From Pelobates cultripes (taxonomy: Eukaryota > Chordata > Amphibia > Anura > Pelobatidae), in assembly GCA_933207985.1 (NCBI GenBank), contig OW240913.1, positions 102,169,909 through 102,233,908 on the forward strand: a DNA stretch of 64,000 nt, given 5' to 3'. This document shows positions 1-13,314 of the stretch, piece after piece. The translations under genes were made by a program, and so were the position numbers. Position 1 is the stretch's first letter. Each line of letters opens with the position of its first letter. The notes beneath the pieces were generated by a model that saw only the letters and a program-made list of their open reading frames with translations, ran no database searches and was not told the DNA's origin.

Positions 1-3000
1 CCAATATTTTAAAATATAAAGGGGCCTTATTGGAAGGCTGAAAGGAAGTGACTTATTGGTAGCGCTACCCACTTATATGACTCAATTCAGCTTTGGGGTG
101 AGCGGAATAGTAATCCCACCCTTTTCAGCCTTATTCTGTGCAAATCTCACCCACATTCTAACCTTTATTCCCAGTGATACTATTTATTTTCCATCTTTTC
201 TGTTAAAACAGCTTCTAATATTTCATTGTTGGAAGACTGCATTCCTTGCGTTTCATTTCTCAACATCCTTAAAGCAAAGTGTTTTAGTCCAAATACCCCC
301 GCGCTGGTTAATTTCAAGCCTATTGGCCTAAATGGTTCAGTGCAGATAATGATGGAGACTATTTCATTCGTAAGATATGTATTTATATTGCAGATAATAT
401 TATCGTAAGATTTATTAAACATTTAACAAATAATTTATATATAATTTAAAGTACATTTACATGTGATTTTTTTTTTTTTCTTCTCTGAGTGTGCTTCACA
501 GATATATATTTTATAAATTTTAAAGTCTAATCGAACTACTGCACATAAATAAATAAAAATCAGCAGGGAATTCAGTTTATTTGCTCAGTTTACAGGGCCC
601 TTATAAACTCCCTGGAAGTCTGAGCAGAATGAAAGCTTTATGGGGTAATAGATGCTTAAAGTGATTGTTACTCTTATCATGTCGCTACTGCCCAGGATAT
701 AATGCAATAGGGTTTGGTAGCATTTTTAGATTAGCAGCATCTTCCCATATAATGTTGGCTATATTGTGTTTGGAAATACGGATGTTTCAGATTTTATCTT
801 GTGAGACACGAGCACAGATGTATTTGCAGTACTGGAAATCTGATAAGATGATATTGAAGTTACCAGTTCCATAGCGAGACAGTAGAATGAATCTTTCTAC
901 AACATTAAATGCTATCATTGAGACCACTGGCACACGTTAAAATTATAAAAGAGTCATTGCAATAATCTTCAAGATGGAAATAAGCTGGTTACCATCTTTG
1001 CAGAAATGTAACGTGTGTCCTTCGTGTGTCCCCTCACTTTCATACTTGAATATATTTGTTTGAGCTCTCCTGGAACACTGGCAGATTGAAGGCCAGTACA
1101 TATACTTTTTAACTGGTTTGCCTCAGGGAGTACACAGTAAATAATGCAAGGACTCACCTGGGTATCATTTTGTCAGTTTCCTGAGAATAATATATATATT
1201 TTTTTTTTTTTAAAAAGACATTCCATAATTGCAGTAAGTGAAAAATAAAATATATCCGAACCATTCACATTCTAGGTTTCCAGTTTATAATATGTGGACA
1301 CATGTCCATTTGTATCACATCCTATTCTCCTCCAGCGGTGGAATCACTGTTTGTTTATAACATTTTACATGTAAATGCTATAAATGCAGTCAGTGAGATA
1401 GCTATTTATATTAAATTCTACAAGTCAATAGCCAACATACCATCTAAATGACTAGACTATGAATAGACAAACCAGCATTGCATCTAAAAACTCTGTATCC
1501 ATACAGGATTCATAAACAGCAGACATTCCATTTATTTACGGTACTATTAAAAGAAAATTATATATAAAGAGACAATATATTCTGCTATTCCACACAACTT
1601 GGAAGTAATAAATATAGCCAAAACGTTCTGAAACATAGTGAGATACCACTAAGCTAATAATAAAAAAAAAAATTAAACTAATAGGAATTATAGCTAAAAA
1701 AAAATTAAAAGCCATAATGAAGTCACAAACTGAGAAATCTCTTCGTTTAGCAATTATCTATTATTTTTTTTTATTATTGAATGTCATAACTTTATAATGT
1801 CTCAAAATACAAGTGAGCTTTATGATCCACTAATGTTACTGTAGAAAACAAACAAACTGAGAGATTAATCTAATCTCCTTCTGTTTAGTAACCAGCATCC
1901 TGTTGAGCTGCACTGTCCTTGCAATGAAAAGGTGGACTTTTAGGCTTGTTCTTATTTTGCTTGCCCAGCAAGCATCGATCAATATGTATATTGCTGCTTC
2001 TCTGTGTTTAGTAGAATCTGCAATTTTAAATGCAATTTTGCACAAGTAGCTGGCACCCCTGCATTAAGTAATGCACAAACACTGCAAACATTTTGGATTG
2101 TATTAATTCAATGCGATATACCTAATAGAAAAGAGTTCTATTCCAATTAAATGCTTCTGATGGAAGTTGTAGGAGGGGCAAAATTAAAAATAAAATCTTA
2201 TTTTTCAGCAAATGATATGTTTAGGTTCTCATGCATAGTCTTCAAAGGTTCTTTATGTTGCATGGTAACATACTTTAAAATGTGAAATGTTGAATAAAGC
2301 ATGTGCAAAGCATTGCAGACTTTGTTAAATGTGATAAACGGAAAATGTCTAAAGCTGAGATATCTTCCAATTGCAATGAACCCAAAGATTTCTCAGACTT
2401 AGAAAATTTGCCATTATTGTACAGATCATGTTTAACCCTGTGGGTGGCGGGTTAGCTCACACTAACAGGATTAAACAAACTGTGATTGTGAATTACATGA
2501 CTCAGAACTGTCCTCTACCTCACAAGTAATTAACAGGTGTTTTTATATGGTTCAAAAACAAAATGCATATATCTGGTCAATCAGTTTACAAAACGTGGAA
2601 TAATATAGACTATATACATAAAAATATAATATATATATGTATATTGCAACATTACATACTGTGCTTTCAGCTTATACCTCAAAATGTATTTTTGTGCCAT
2701 TCTCCATTGTCATTTCCTTGTAAATATTAAATTCCAATGGATTATTCAAACCTTAATAAAATTATAATGTGGTGACTTTCATTTCTTCAAGGTTTTTGTT
2801 TTCTTTTTGTGTGCTGGATATGGTCAGTGGTGTTGGTAAAAGAGTTAGTTAATAAGGAAAATACATTCCTATTTACTATAATTGTCTTTTCTTCCAAGCA
2901 TCCAGATTTCAGTGGAAAATATACTCATACTTACTATAATTGTATTTTAACCCTCACCTCCCCCCCAAGCAATCTTAAAATAGGCCTGACCTGAGTGCCC
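1..3000. other. No recognisable gene
   Basis: This AT-rich stretch shows only short spurious open frames and homopolymer or AT-rich runs. I see no exon with splice sites, no protein family similarity and no clear terminal repeats. Any function would have to come from conservation data, which I cannot run. Confidence 0.6.
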
Positions 3001-3615
3001 AAGTTGTCCAAATAGCACTCAGATCCATGCAGTGTAGGGGGAAACACCACCGTGTTAAAGTTCTGACCGACCGCACACGTGGTCCTATGTCCAAAATAAT
3101 TCCAGGGCATTTGGTGCTTTTACTGGTCAACTTGTGGGAGCTCCTGCGGCTGCAATATGGGGTGTTCCCCTTAGTCTCAGGAACCTTCCCTCCAAAAAGC
3201 GCTCTCCTGGCAAAACCAGAGGTTCAAAACCGCGAACCAAGTTGTCCGGGAACCGCATGGTCACCTCATGCCAAAAACAGTTCCATAACATTCGCGACTA
3301 AGTCCTGCTGAGGTGACCGGGAACCCACGAAAGCCTCATGACGAAATTAGTTCCATAGCGTCATGGCTAAGTACCGCTGATGAGTATTTGTAAGTTTGGT
3401 TCATGCAAACGTCCGTCAGAGAGCTAGCTTTCGGTTCCATTCACATGAAGGGAAAGTGACGAATCAGGGGCACCCAGGGAAAGTTACTAATGGCGGCTGG
3501 GCAGGGTAACTCCCAAACGGTGTCCCAGCCCTGGCCCATAGTTGGTGGGCAGGAGGCCGACTTTCACACTCCTTCAGGAGTCCATGACAAACGTAGGTGG
3601 GAAGGAGCATTTGTC
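3000..3615. other. Unidentified GC-richer block
   Basis: The base composition shifts from the surrounding AT-rich DNA to roughly balanced, with several CpG-containing words and internally similar phrases (for example 'ccgggaac' and 'agttccata' recur near 3250-3360). I recognise no protein in any frame. A repeat or old transposon fragment is the likeliest explanation, but this is inference. Confidence 0.35.
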
Positions 3616-3619
3616 ACAA

Positions 3620-4485
3620 ATACCACTTTTATACGTGAAACACCTTACTAGCTTTTGCAATTGAAGAACAGTATTGCATTCTGTTGCCTAGTTTGTGATC
3701 TATAATTGTTCCCAAATCCTTTTCATTTAATATTATCCTTAACTGAACTCCATTTAATGTATAGGTGGCTTATGGGTTCATTATTCCAAAATGCATGACT
3801 TTGCTGCTATCTCTATTAAATCTCATTTGCCACTTGCCTGCCCAATCCCCCAATTTATCCAAATCCCTCTGTAGAGAAATGATATGTTCAGACTGTGTTA
3901 TTTTACCTAGTTTTGTATAATCTGCAAACACTGACATTCTTTCAATGCTCACTTCAAGATCAATTTATAAACCGATTAAAGAGAAGTGGACCCAGGACCG
4001 AATTTTGAAGCACTCCCCGTATCACTTAGGAAATATTCCATTTACAATTACTCTTTACATTCTATCTTTAACCCAGTGTTCTATCCAAAAACACATTTTT
4101 TTCATCTAAACCAACTGATTTCAGTTTTATTAGTAACCTGTTGTGTTGAACTGTATCAAATGCCTTACCAAAATCCAAGCAGATCACATCCACTTGATCA
4201 CCCTGATCTATAGTTCTACTAACTTCTATTGAATGCAATTAAGTTAGTCTGACATGACCCATCTTTCATAAAACCATGTTGATTCCGGCTACTGATATTT
4301 TTGTTCAAAATGAATTCTTGAATATTATCCCTTAACAGCCCTTTAAAATTTTTCCTAACCACAGATGCTAAGATCACAGGTCTGGGTCTGTAGTTTCTGG
4401 GTTGAGCTTTTTAAATTATTTTTCAATATAGGTACCACATCTGCTTTTCTCCAATCCTCTGGTACGATTACGACATAGTAGGATA
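3620..4485 (-). pseudogene. CR1/L2-like LINE reverse transcriptase fragment
   Basis: On the minus strand, 3770-3952 reads as a decayed reverse-transcriptase segment with VFADYTKLGKI (from a VFADDTKLG-type active-site motif), followed by ISLQRDLDKLGDWAGKWQMR, the palm/thumb region typical of CR1-type LINEs. The flanks contain frameshifted sequence of the same gene. The second catalytic aspartate is replaced by tyrosine and no long frame survives, so it is an old dead copy. A related and somewhat better preserved copy lies at 8547-9740. CR1 versus L2 assignment needs a library search. Confidence 0.8.
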
Positions 4486-4994
4486 TAGTTTCCACAGACA
4501 TCTACACATTGTTAATACTTTGTATTCACTACACAACAGAGGAAACTGTAGAAATATTTGCAAGGTTATTTCAGGGAATTTTTGGTGAATTCCACAATTT
4601 ATTCCAAAATAGCTAATCTGGAAACATTTTCCCTGTCAGTTATGCTTCCACTTGTGCTACATTGTCGTTCTGCTTTGATTATTAGTTTAGTACATATCCC
4701 TGTCAATATTACAACTATAAATCATAATCCATTTTCAATTCATTATAAATCTGTGGGAAAAATGTAGCAGCAATATGCAGAAACAGAATTTCAGATGAAT
4801 TTTTTTTTTTAATTAAATTCCCAACAATTAATTATTTAGTACATAAACCTGTTTGTGACCTAACAAAATAGTGCTCTGCATGTGTCCAAAAGAAAGCTTT
4901 TTACTGTATGATCTATATTTAGGTTTATGACAGACTGCCAGTGTTCCACGGTGTAAAGCAGCGGTGGCAAAAAGGTAGAGAACTACACTATTAA

Positions 4995-5625
4995 TTAAAG
5001 GACACTATAAGCACCCAGGCCACTTCATCTTCTAGAAGTCATCTAGGTGGAATTTCTCTGCAATGTAAAACATTGTAGTTTTGGAGAAACTGCAATGTTT
5101 ACACCAGAGGGTTCAGTCTGCCTCTTGTGGCTGTCTACCAGTCAGTCACTAGAGGCACCTTCTGGAGTTTCATGGAGCGTGACCCAGGTAAGTGCCAATG
5201 CGTGCGGGGGGGCCTGCGAGGGAGGGGGTGTGCTGAGGGAACTATAGTGTTACAAACCGTTTTGTATTTCCAACACACTGACAACCATTATTATTGACAA
5301 TAATGCAAGGAAAATAAGTTTGTATTCCTGGACTGTAGTTTCCCTATTAGTGATCTTGAGGCATAGATGCTGCCTGTGGAGCCTTGACAAACCAAACTAT
5401 GTGTCAGAAATGTCACTGTTTACATTGTACAATCCCTAATAGTGGCTGTTAGACAGACAGTCACTAGAGGAGTCTGACATCTGATGCAAGAAGATTATTT
5501 TATTATTAGAGTCAGTGACTTCACTGGAGGAGGATAAAGCTGCAGTGAGGAGAGCACAGGACATTTTATTCTATAAGTGCTCAATAATCCAAAGGTAAAT
5601 AGAAACACTTAGTGTTCTTTTAACG
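4995..5625. mobile_element. TTAA-type (T2-like) MITE remnants
   Basis: TTAAAGGACACTATAAGCACC at 4995 is followed by a block shared with 56718-57513 and 23191-23530: 'gagaaactgcaatgttta' and 'ggctgtc...ctagagg'. An inverted relative of the same block follows at about 5390-5623 and ends in 'gtgttcttttaa', the complement of the same end. The TTAAAGG-type end with TTAA at the boundary is the hallmark of the T2/Kolobok-like MITEs described in Xenopus. Family placement is inference from termini only. Confidence 0.55.
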
Positions 5626-6143
5626 TGACAAGGTATACGTTGAAATAAAATAAAATTACTAGAAATTCCCTCTATACCTTGTGCTGGCAGAATTCCACGA
5701 AAATGTATTTATTATATAAAAATATGATCCCTTCTCTCACGTTTCTATCAGCTGTAGACATGAAGGGCAAAGCCACTATGTTGGCACTTTGAGTGCAAGA
5801 AGAGAGAAGGAGAACCTTCCTACTGGAGGTTCTCCTTCTCATTGTCACAACTCCAGCTCATGTGTTGGTGGTTGCTGAGATATTCCTCTGGCAAGCATGT
5901 TTTCTGATTAACAGAAGAATATATATGCTGGGGGGCAAAGCCGGTGGTGGATAACACTGTTATAAAACCACAAATCTCGGATCAGGGCAGCACTGGTGAA
6001 GAGGAATTTTGATGTTTCAAAAAATTGTATATCCATAATCACCGTGATAATATGTCAACTGCAGAAAGTGACTTTTAGGCAAGACATTAAATTAAAAGAA
6101 ATTAAAAGAAACTATTGTTTATGAAATAATTTTAAAACATATA

Positions 6144-6180
6144 TAATATGGTTTGTGTGTATATAAGCTCATGCTGCCAC
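6144..6180. repeat. Left copy of a 37-bp direct repeat
   Basis: The sequence from 'taatatggtttgtgtg' to 'ctcatgctgccac' recurs at 13925-13963, differing by one GT dinucleotide. The two copies bracket the L1/hAT complex between them. They may be a long target-site duplication, a duplication by unequal exchange, or two copies of an unrelated short repeat. Confidence 0.7.
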
Positions 6181-6929
6181 CTTGTGATCGAAGCATGTAT
6201 GCAAATGCTAATGTTGCTTTTCCCTGCAGGGTCCCCCTTTTGTTCCAAGAAGACTTGTATCTTTTTGAGGGCTAACAACACACAAATAATAGTACTACAA
6301 CATCCGAGTATACGTTATTGTCACCCTGGAATGGTCAGGGAAAACCTCTCTTGCTCAAATAAAGGGACATCATGATATTAATGCCCCTTACTGCTAAGGG
6401 ATCTGGTATATTTCACAATAAGGGGACGTGAGAAACACTGTTCGGAGTGTAACATATATATAATGGGGGCCATAAAAAATTTCTCCTACTCTGTGTAGAC
6501 TATTCGTGGTTGTGTTCTAGGATTTTGTTTGTAGTTAAAATATTTATAGAAATGTTTTCAATAGGAAAAAAAAACAGAAAACAATTCAAATGTGTCTTAT
6601 AGAGATGCTCATTTCCTTGTAAAATAAATAGCAAGAAGGATAATATCTAGTGTTCTGGATGTTTAACCCCTCACCCCACTTAATGGGTGATGGCAGTTGA
6701 TGACTACTGGTCAAGCCCCTTAAATAATTTCTTGTTACCTGTCCCAAAGCCCACTGCATGTGGTGGGCACTTAGTGGACTGGAAAGTTATGAGGGTTGAA
6801 TATTCTGGGGGCTGCTATTGAATGGGCAAACTTCTACTGAATCTATTTGAAAACCAAGTTGCACAATTTTAGGTCAAACTAACTTATTTAGAAAAATTCT
6901 TTAACTTTGCTTTAGTGAATTCACAGCTT
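6181..6929. other. No recognisable gene
   Basis: This interval lies between the 37-bp repeat and the first L1 ORF2 segment. I see no coding similarity or paired terminal repeats in it. Confidence 0.5.
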
Positions 6930-7472
6930 GGTTATTTTAGTCACAATGTTGCAATTTGGATATCAAATGCAGTACTGTTGGCATATCTCCAACAATGGAA
7001 TGCACCTCCTGGTGCTAAAAGATGGGTAGATCTGGAACACAATATCCTTGGTTGGAACCTGCCTTCATCATACATGTGGGTCCCACCCGCCCATAGACCA
7101 CTACCGCCTCCCACCTCACCGGCAATCACGAATACACTCGCTCTGTGGGACAAACTTAACCTCAAATACGACCTGTCCTTCTTCCTTTCTCCAGTCACAC
7201 CCATATACCGGCATGACATCAAAACATTTTCTCATCTTCGACCAACTGGACTTCTCCAGACTGATAACACCTATATTACCAAGGAGAGGTTTTCATGTAC
7301 ACTGATTTACCAAACCCAGGAGACCTACGCTCGTCAGACCACTTCTAATACCTGCAACTCAGAGATCTGGTTAACACCCACCATAATCAAACAAGCAGGA
7401 ACAGCACTGCCAACAGCATTCGAACGACAAAGCTTCGACGTCCCAATGCAATCCGGTCAGGTCTCTGCTATT
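6930..7472 (+). pseudogene. L1-like LINE ORF2, C-terminal segment part 1
   Basis: The plus-strand frame contains NAVLLAYLQQWNAPPGAKRW, then PLPPPTSPAITNTLALWDKL and LNLKYDLSFFLSPVTPIY, the pattern of the L1 ORF2 region between the polymerase and the C-terminal cysteine/tryptophan motif. The frame is open for about 180 residues and is cut at about 7470, where a T-run begins. The downstream continuation of the same ORF resumes at about 10540. The gap is explained by a later insertion rather than by divergence. Confidence 0.8.
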
Positions 7473-10400
7473 TTTTTTTAGGGGGGGGGGGAATTGATTT
7501 TCTTTTATTATTTAATGTATTTTTATTTTCCATATAGCAAAGATCGACACAACTGATATAAAAATATAAGGTTCCATAGATAATTTTCACAACATTTTGT
7601 ACACAGATTTCTGCACCCCCCCCCCAAAAACAAAAAATGTACGTGTGCAAATGAAATGTTTGATATGCAAAAATCCAGTTGTATCAGACAATATTTCCTT
7701 TTTATATATCTTGGGCTCTCTTAGTCAAAGAATATTCTACTCTTGAATCAAAAAGGGCACAAGACATTAAAGTTCCGACGGCATCAAGTGTAAAAAAAAA
7801 ATTAAACATAAAACAAATATAACTTATAACAGGCAAAAAGGGAAACAACCATTGGAGGGAGAGATGTAGTGATCTTGCCTCTCCTTCCTTCTAAAAGGAT
7901 GGGGAAAAGGGTCGCGTATCTATGTAAAATGGGACTGTACTATAACGATTTACTTAAGTACTTATCCCAGGGTTTTATAAAATGTATAGAGTTTAACCCT
8001 GAGGTATATAGGTACAGTATTCAAACCATACAGACCAAATTCTTATATATTTCTCAATATTCTGTTATTTAAAAAAGTTTTTTTCCTATTTTTCCTGATA
8101 GTTTGAGTTTTAATTTCTGTCATGCTAGGAATTTCTTCTTTTGTCCAATACCTAGAGATAGAGTTTTGTAGCCATCAAAATATGGGTTATCAAGCAAGAG
8201 TAGACCTAGATATCTCTGGAAAATGAAGATGAAAAAGAAAATTCTCAGAAGTTAGATCAGGGATGTTAAATTTGCATACTGATGAAACAAGTTGCACAAT
8301 ATACATGAAGTAGCAAAAGAAAAGGTAACCAGATACAATACGTGTACATAAACATAAGCACTTTAAAAAAAATTTTTTTAAGAAAAGTGTTTAGCAAGAT
8401 GGAGATAGTGCAGGTTATAATATGTTTAGGTGTAAGATGTGTCATTGGTACTACAAGATTAGGTAGGTAATAGTTGTACGGGTAAATAGAATAAAAAAAG
8501 TAGGCTATCTTGAGTACTTTAGGCGTAAGACATAGTATTAGGATTGTTACATAGCTGAAAAGAGACTTGCGTCCATCAAGTTCAGCCTTCCTCAAATATG
8601 TTTTTGCTGTTGATCCAAAAGAAGGCAAAAAACCTAGTTGGAAGCGCTTCCAATTTTGCAACAAACTAGGAAAAAAATTCCTTCTTGACCCCAAAATAGC
8701 AGTCAGATCTCTCCTTGGATCAAGCAGCTATTACCCCACTAATTTGAAATTATATCCCTGTATGTTATGTTTTAGGAAGTATTTATCCAACTGCAGTTTA
8801 AACATCTGTATGGACTCTGATAAAACCACCTCTTCAGACAGAAAATTCCATATCCTTATTGCTCTTACTGTAAAAAAAACACCTTTTCTTTGCCTTAGAT
8901 GAAATCTCCTTTCTTCCAGCCTAAATGTGTGACCTCATGTCCTATGTATAGCCCTGTTTATGAACAGATTTCCAGATAATGGTTTGTACTGGCCCCGAAT
9001 ATATTTGTATAATGTTATCATATCCCCTTTGAGACACCGTTTGTCCAAACTAATGAGATTTAAATTTTTTAACCTTTCTTCATAACTAAAATGCTCAATT
9101 CATTTATCAATTTTGTAGCTCGTCTCTGCACTTTTATTATTTTATTCTTCTTCTTCTTATTCTTTAGAACAGGTGTCCAAATTGCATAGCATATTCAAGG
9201 TGTGGTCTTACCAGTGATTTATAAAGAGGCAAAATTATATTTTCATCTCAAGAATTTATGCCCCTATTTATACATGACAAAACCTTACTTGCCTTAGCAA
9301 CTGCTGATTAACATTGCATATTGCTTCCTAATTTGTTGTCTATAAAAAATTCCCAAATCCTTCTCATGTGTGGTTATCCCTAATTCACTACCATTTAGGG
9401 TGTAAGTTGCTTGTGCATTCTTGACCCCGAAGTGCCTAACTTTGCATTTCTCTACATTAAATTACATCTGCTATTTTAGTGCCCAGTCCCCCAACCTATT
9501 CAAATTCTCCTGCTCACATTTTATTACTTTACAAAGTTTTGTGTCATCTGCAAACACTCAAACATGGCTTTCAATGCCTATTTCAAGATCATTTATAAAT
9601 ATGTTAAATAGAAGTGGTCCCAAAACAGAACCCTGAGGGACACCACTTACCACTTTTGTCCAGCCTGAAAATTTACCATTAATGACAACTCATTGTACTC
9701 TATCCTTAAGCCAATGTTCTACCCAAGAACAAGAATATTCATGTGTGCCAATCATCCCGCCAGCTTGAACCTCTCAGTTGCGGGCCCATGCTTTGAAGGC
9801 ATGGCATTTTTGACTAGTGCCCAGCTTTTGCAAGGGTGAGATGGGCTGGAAGTGAGTGTTTTGACATATTGCAATGTATTAAGGATAGGTGCTGGAGTAT
9901 CATAGTGCCCAGTTATGCCTTCGTGGGCTGGGCAATTGATATTGGTGGGGGTAGCCAGTACCTAGAGGTTTTGGTGATCTAAATTAATAGTTAATTAAAA
10001 GAAAAGGTAACTCAAAGGTGTTGCTTCTTAAACTGTTGGCTTTGGTAATGTTCTATCATGTGTGGGCATTGGGTCTCTATAGCTTGCCTCTTGGCAAGGG
10101 GGGGATTTGCATAGCCTGGTTTGGATTTGACCAGAGGGTGTGTGGTCTATCAAGCTCCAGAGGCTAGCGGGTCACTTCGGGCTTCCGTGTAGGCCCTAAC
10201 CCACCCATCTGGGGAGCTATGTGACTTGACGCTTGATCCCGTGCCGCCTTGTTACCTGCTTTAAGGTAGGGCTGGAGGGTGTTTGGAGTGTTAGGGGCAA
10301 GGAGGGTGGCAGCTCAATTAAGCAACCTATGCTAGGGCCAGTGGAAGCTTTTTGAAAGGGGAAGTGGTAAGGGAGGGTAGAGGCTACGATATTAATAGTA

Positions 10401-10524
10401 ATTCTAAGCAAAACAGAAACAGAAACATAAAGTCACTCATAGTGATGTAGAACTGGTATCATGGGGAAACAATGGAATAGTCTGATTTTTTTATTGTATA
10501 TTAATTTTATAGTTTGAAAAGGTG
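7473..10524. mobile_element. Insertion block splitting the L1-like ORF2
   Basis: The block starts with a T-run followed by a G-run and is bordered by similar short words (CTGCTATTT on the left, CTGTTATTT on the right). This suggests a minus-oriented retroelement with its poly(A) tail on the left and a degenerate target duplication. It contains the CR1-like copy at 8547-9740. The remaining parts (7480-8546 and 9740-10524) have no protein I recognise. Confidence 0.45.
8547..9740 (-). pseudogene. CR1/L2-like LINE, reverse transcriptase and 3' region
   Basis: On the minus strand, 9620-9650 encodes [10 protein letters not shown], the conserved RT motif. This is followed by a decayed NDLEIG-type stretch and VFADDTKLCKVIK (the catalytic FADD box), then NLNRLGDW. 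Several stop codons and indels break the frame. The other end (8547-8900) carries a 3' region in the 'acatagctgaaaagagactt' style that is common in frog genomes. Neither this copy nor the one at 3620-4485 could make protein. The orientation is opposite to the surrounding L1. Confidence 0.8.
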
Positions 10525-10539
10525 CCTGTTATTTACCAC

Positions 10540-11627
10540 ACCTTAACGACCCACGCCTCCCAAATGAACCTCACATATATACCGGCATGGGAAAGCCACC
10601 AAGGTCCAGCGGATGACCCGAGCAACTAATCAGATATCTGGGAAGAGATAATCTCCCTTACAGTATGCGTCACTCACAAGGAACCTGCATACAGTACCTG
10701 ACGATACCTACTTCAGAAAACGGGATGACTCTCCAACAACCTTTTTTGGAAAATGTGTAGGGAAACAGGCTCCTGCCTACACTGTTGGTGGAACTGCCCC
10801 AAACTCAAGCCCTTCTGGGCAGAAGTCCATTTATTACTAAAGCAAGTCATCACGAAACCCGTACCCAGGGACCCCTGGATGATGTTACTCTCCAAACTGT
10901 CCAACGCTCTCACCAGGTGCGAAAATAAACTCACTGCACTTATTAACCTAGCAGCGCGATGAGCAATTGCAGAACTCTGGGCCGACCAACATATACCCAT
11001 GATGGCAACAGTCACACGCAAAATAAATGAGACACGAGATCTCGACAAGCTTACCGCATAAATCCACGACTCCTACAAAACGTTTAAAAAAATATGGGAC
11101 CTCTGGGATGCAAACGGAGCAAGTGCGTACTAGAGAACTCGCCCCAAATCATTATACAATACTGGACCAAGTCCCCCCCCCACATCCCCTTCCTTTAGGT
11201 TGTTTTTTCTTCTCTCTCTCTCTCTCTCTCTCACCCTTCCTCATCACTCACCTCATCATCAGCCCCACCCATATCCACACCTCTACCCTCCTCCAACATC
11301 CCCCCTGCACCCAGACCAGCGGGCGGAACACCAACGCACTAGGATGGAACCCGACCACTATTCTCTCCCTCTCCTCTACAACTCTATGGATGATGGCAAA
11401 TGGAGTAAATATCCCCCTTGGAAACCATGCTTCCATAACTAATTATGCCTCAGAGTCACCACACACCCAAAAACTCTTGGGAATCCAGTACACCCTTGTA
11501 TTAGAAGGAACAGTGTAGATGGGGAACCACAGATGCTAGATACCTACAAACCCCCATGGCACGCAAACCCTCTGCACACAAGACCCCAATTAAGGGTCCC
11601 AAAAAAACCTCCCCGGCCGCCGGTAGA
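10540..11627 (+). pseudogene. L1-like LINE ORF2, C-terminal segment part 2 and 3' region
   Basis: The frame from about 10753 reads GSCLHCWWNCPKLKPFWAEV, the cysteine/tryptophan motif found near the C-terminus of L1-type ORF2 proteins. This is the direct continuation of the segment at 6930-7472. Downstream sequence is rich in C and CT runs (11160-11300) and looks like the ORF2 tail or 3' UTR. It is interrupted at 11636 by a hAT-type element and resumes after 13687. Confidence 0.8.
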
Positions 11628-11635
11628 TACTATAC
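11628..11635. repeat. 8-bp target-site duplication, left copy
   Basis: TACTATAC directly precedes the element end and is repeated exactly at 13680-13687. An 8-bp duplication is the standard footprint of hAT transposases. Confidence 0.9.
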
Positions 11636-11789
11636 CAGTGATGGCGAACCTTTTTGAGCCCGAGTGCCCAAACCGTAATACATGCCAATTTTTTTCCCCT
11701 CAAAGTGCCAAAACGGCAATTAAACCTGAATACTGAGGTTTATGTTTAGAAAAAACAACTCATACAGTTGTCCGAACTAATTAACATCT

Positions 11790-12370
11790 CTGTGTGTGTA
11801 TTAAGCAGTTTGTGTGTGTGCTCAGCAGTCTGTCTGTGTGTATTTAGCAGTCTGTCTGTGTGTATTTAGCAGTCTGTCTGTATTTAGCAGACTGCTGAAT
11901 ACACACACAGACTGCTGAGTACACAGTCTGCTGAATACACACACAGACTGCTAAATAAACACACACATACAGACTGCTAAATACACACACACAGACTGCT
12001 GAGTACACACACACACACACACAGACTGCTGAGTACACACACACACACACACACAGACTGCTGAGTGTACACACACACAGACTGCTGAGTGTACACACAC
12101 ACAGACTGCTGAGTGTACACACACACACACAGACTGCTGAGTGTACACACACACAGACTGCTGAGTGTACACACACACAGACTGCTGAGTGTACACACAC
12201 ACAGACTGCTGAGTGTACACACACTGCATTGAGGGGTACAGTGTATGTGTTTGTGGGTGGGTGATGTGTGTGGGTGGGGTGTTTGTGTGTGGGGTGGTGT
12301 GTTTGTGTGTGGGGGGGGTGGTGTGTGTGTGTGTCTTTTTGTGGGGTGATATGTGTAGGGCAGGGGTGCT
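11790..12370. repeat. CA/TG microsatellite and 20-bp minisatellite
   Basis: Tandem units of the form CACACAGACTGCTGAGTGTA run from about 11880 to 12225. They are preceded by the inverted form (GTGTGT with AGCAGTCTGTCTG) and followed by GT-rich DNA. The switch of orientation at about 11885 means the single strand could fold back on itself. Confidence 0.9.
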
Positions 12371-12379
12371 GTGTGTATG

Positions 12380-13300
12380 TCGTCCCCCCTCTCCCCCCCT
12401 GTTTTCTTTCCCCCCATCCCTCCCTCATTTTTTTTCTCCCATCCCACACTCAGTTTTCTCCCCATCTCTCCCTCAGTCTCCTTCCCCCCATCTCTCCCTC
12501 AGTTTCTCCTGCATCTCTCTCCCTCCGTTCCCCTCCATACCTCCCCTCAGTTTTCTCGCCCCCCATACTGCCTCCCTCAGTTTAGTCTCCCCCCACCAGC
12601 CACCTCCCCTCAGTTTAATTCTCCCCTACATACCTCCCTCAGTTTTCTCTCCCCCGCCCACCTCCCTCAGTTTCCTTCCCCCATACCTCCCTCAGTTATC
12701 TCCTCAACCCCATACCTCCCTGGTTTCCCTCCTCCATCCCCTCCTCAGTTTTCTCCCCGCAATACCTCCACCGGTTTCTCCCCAAATATCTCCCTCAGTT
12801 CCCCCCTCCATACCTCCCTCAGTTTTCTCTTCCCCATACCTCCCTCAGTTTTCTCCCCCTATACCTCCCTCAGTTTTCTCCCCCCATACCTCCCTCAGTT
12901 TTCTCCCCCCCATACCTCCCTCAGTTTTCTCTCCCCCCATACCTCCCTCAGTTTCCCTTCTCCCCACCGCATACCTCCCTCAGTTTTCTCTCCCCATACC
13001 TCCCTCAGTTCCTTCTCCCCATGCCTCCCTCAGTTTTCTCTCCAACCCCCCCCGCCACCTCCCCTCCAGTTTCCCCCCTCCATCCTCCTCAGTTTTCTCC
13101 CATCCTCTCCTCAGTTCCCCCTCCATACCTCCCTCAGTTTTCTCTCCCCCATACCTCCCTCAGTTTCCTTTCCCCATACCTCCCTCGGTTTCCTTCTCCC
13201 CCCTCCCCCACCTCCCCTCAGTTTTCTCTCAACCCCCCACCCACCCCCCCTCGGTTTCCCCCCTCCATCCCTCCCTTAGTTTTCATTACCCTCTCCCCCC
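12380..13300. repeat. Pyrimidine minisatellite, about 25-bp unit
   Basis: The unit CCATACCTCCCTCAGTTTTC with variable C-runs repeats for about 0.9 kb, so the plus strand is almost purely C and T. It lies inside the hAT-type element. Reading frames of up to 363 codons through it are artefacts of the periodicity. Confidence 0.95.
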
Positions 13301-13314
13301 TTGAGCTCCTACCT

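Noticed and set aside
6915..7481. 188-codon host gene
   Set aside because: The sequence matches the L1 ORF2 C-terminal pattern and continues after an insertion.
11844..12465. Minus-strand frames rich in Cys, Val and Ser
   Set aside because: They translate the CA/TG microsatellite. The periodic peptide follows directly from the DNA repeat.
12213..13304. 363-codon open frame rich in Pro, Ser and Phe
   Set aside because: It is a translation of the pyrimidine minisatellite inside a hAT-type element. Overlapping frames look alike and there is no start context, splice site or domain.
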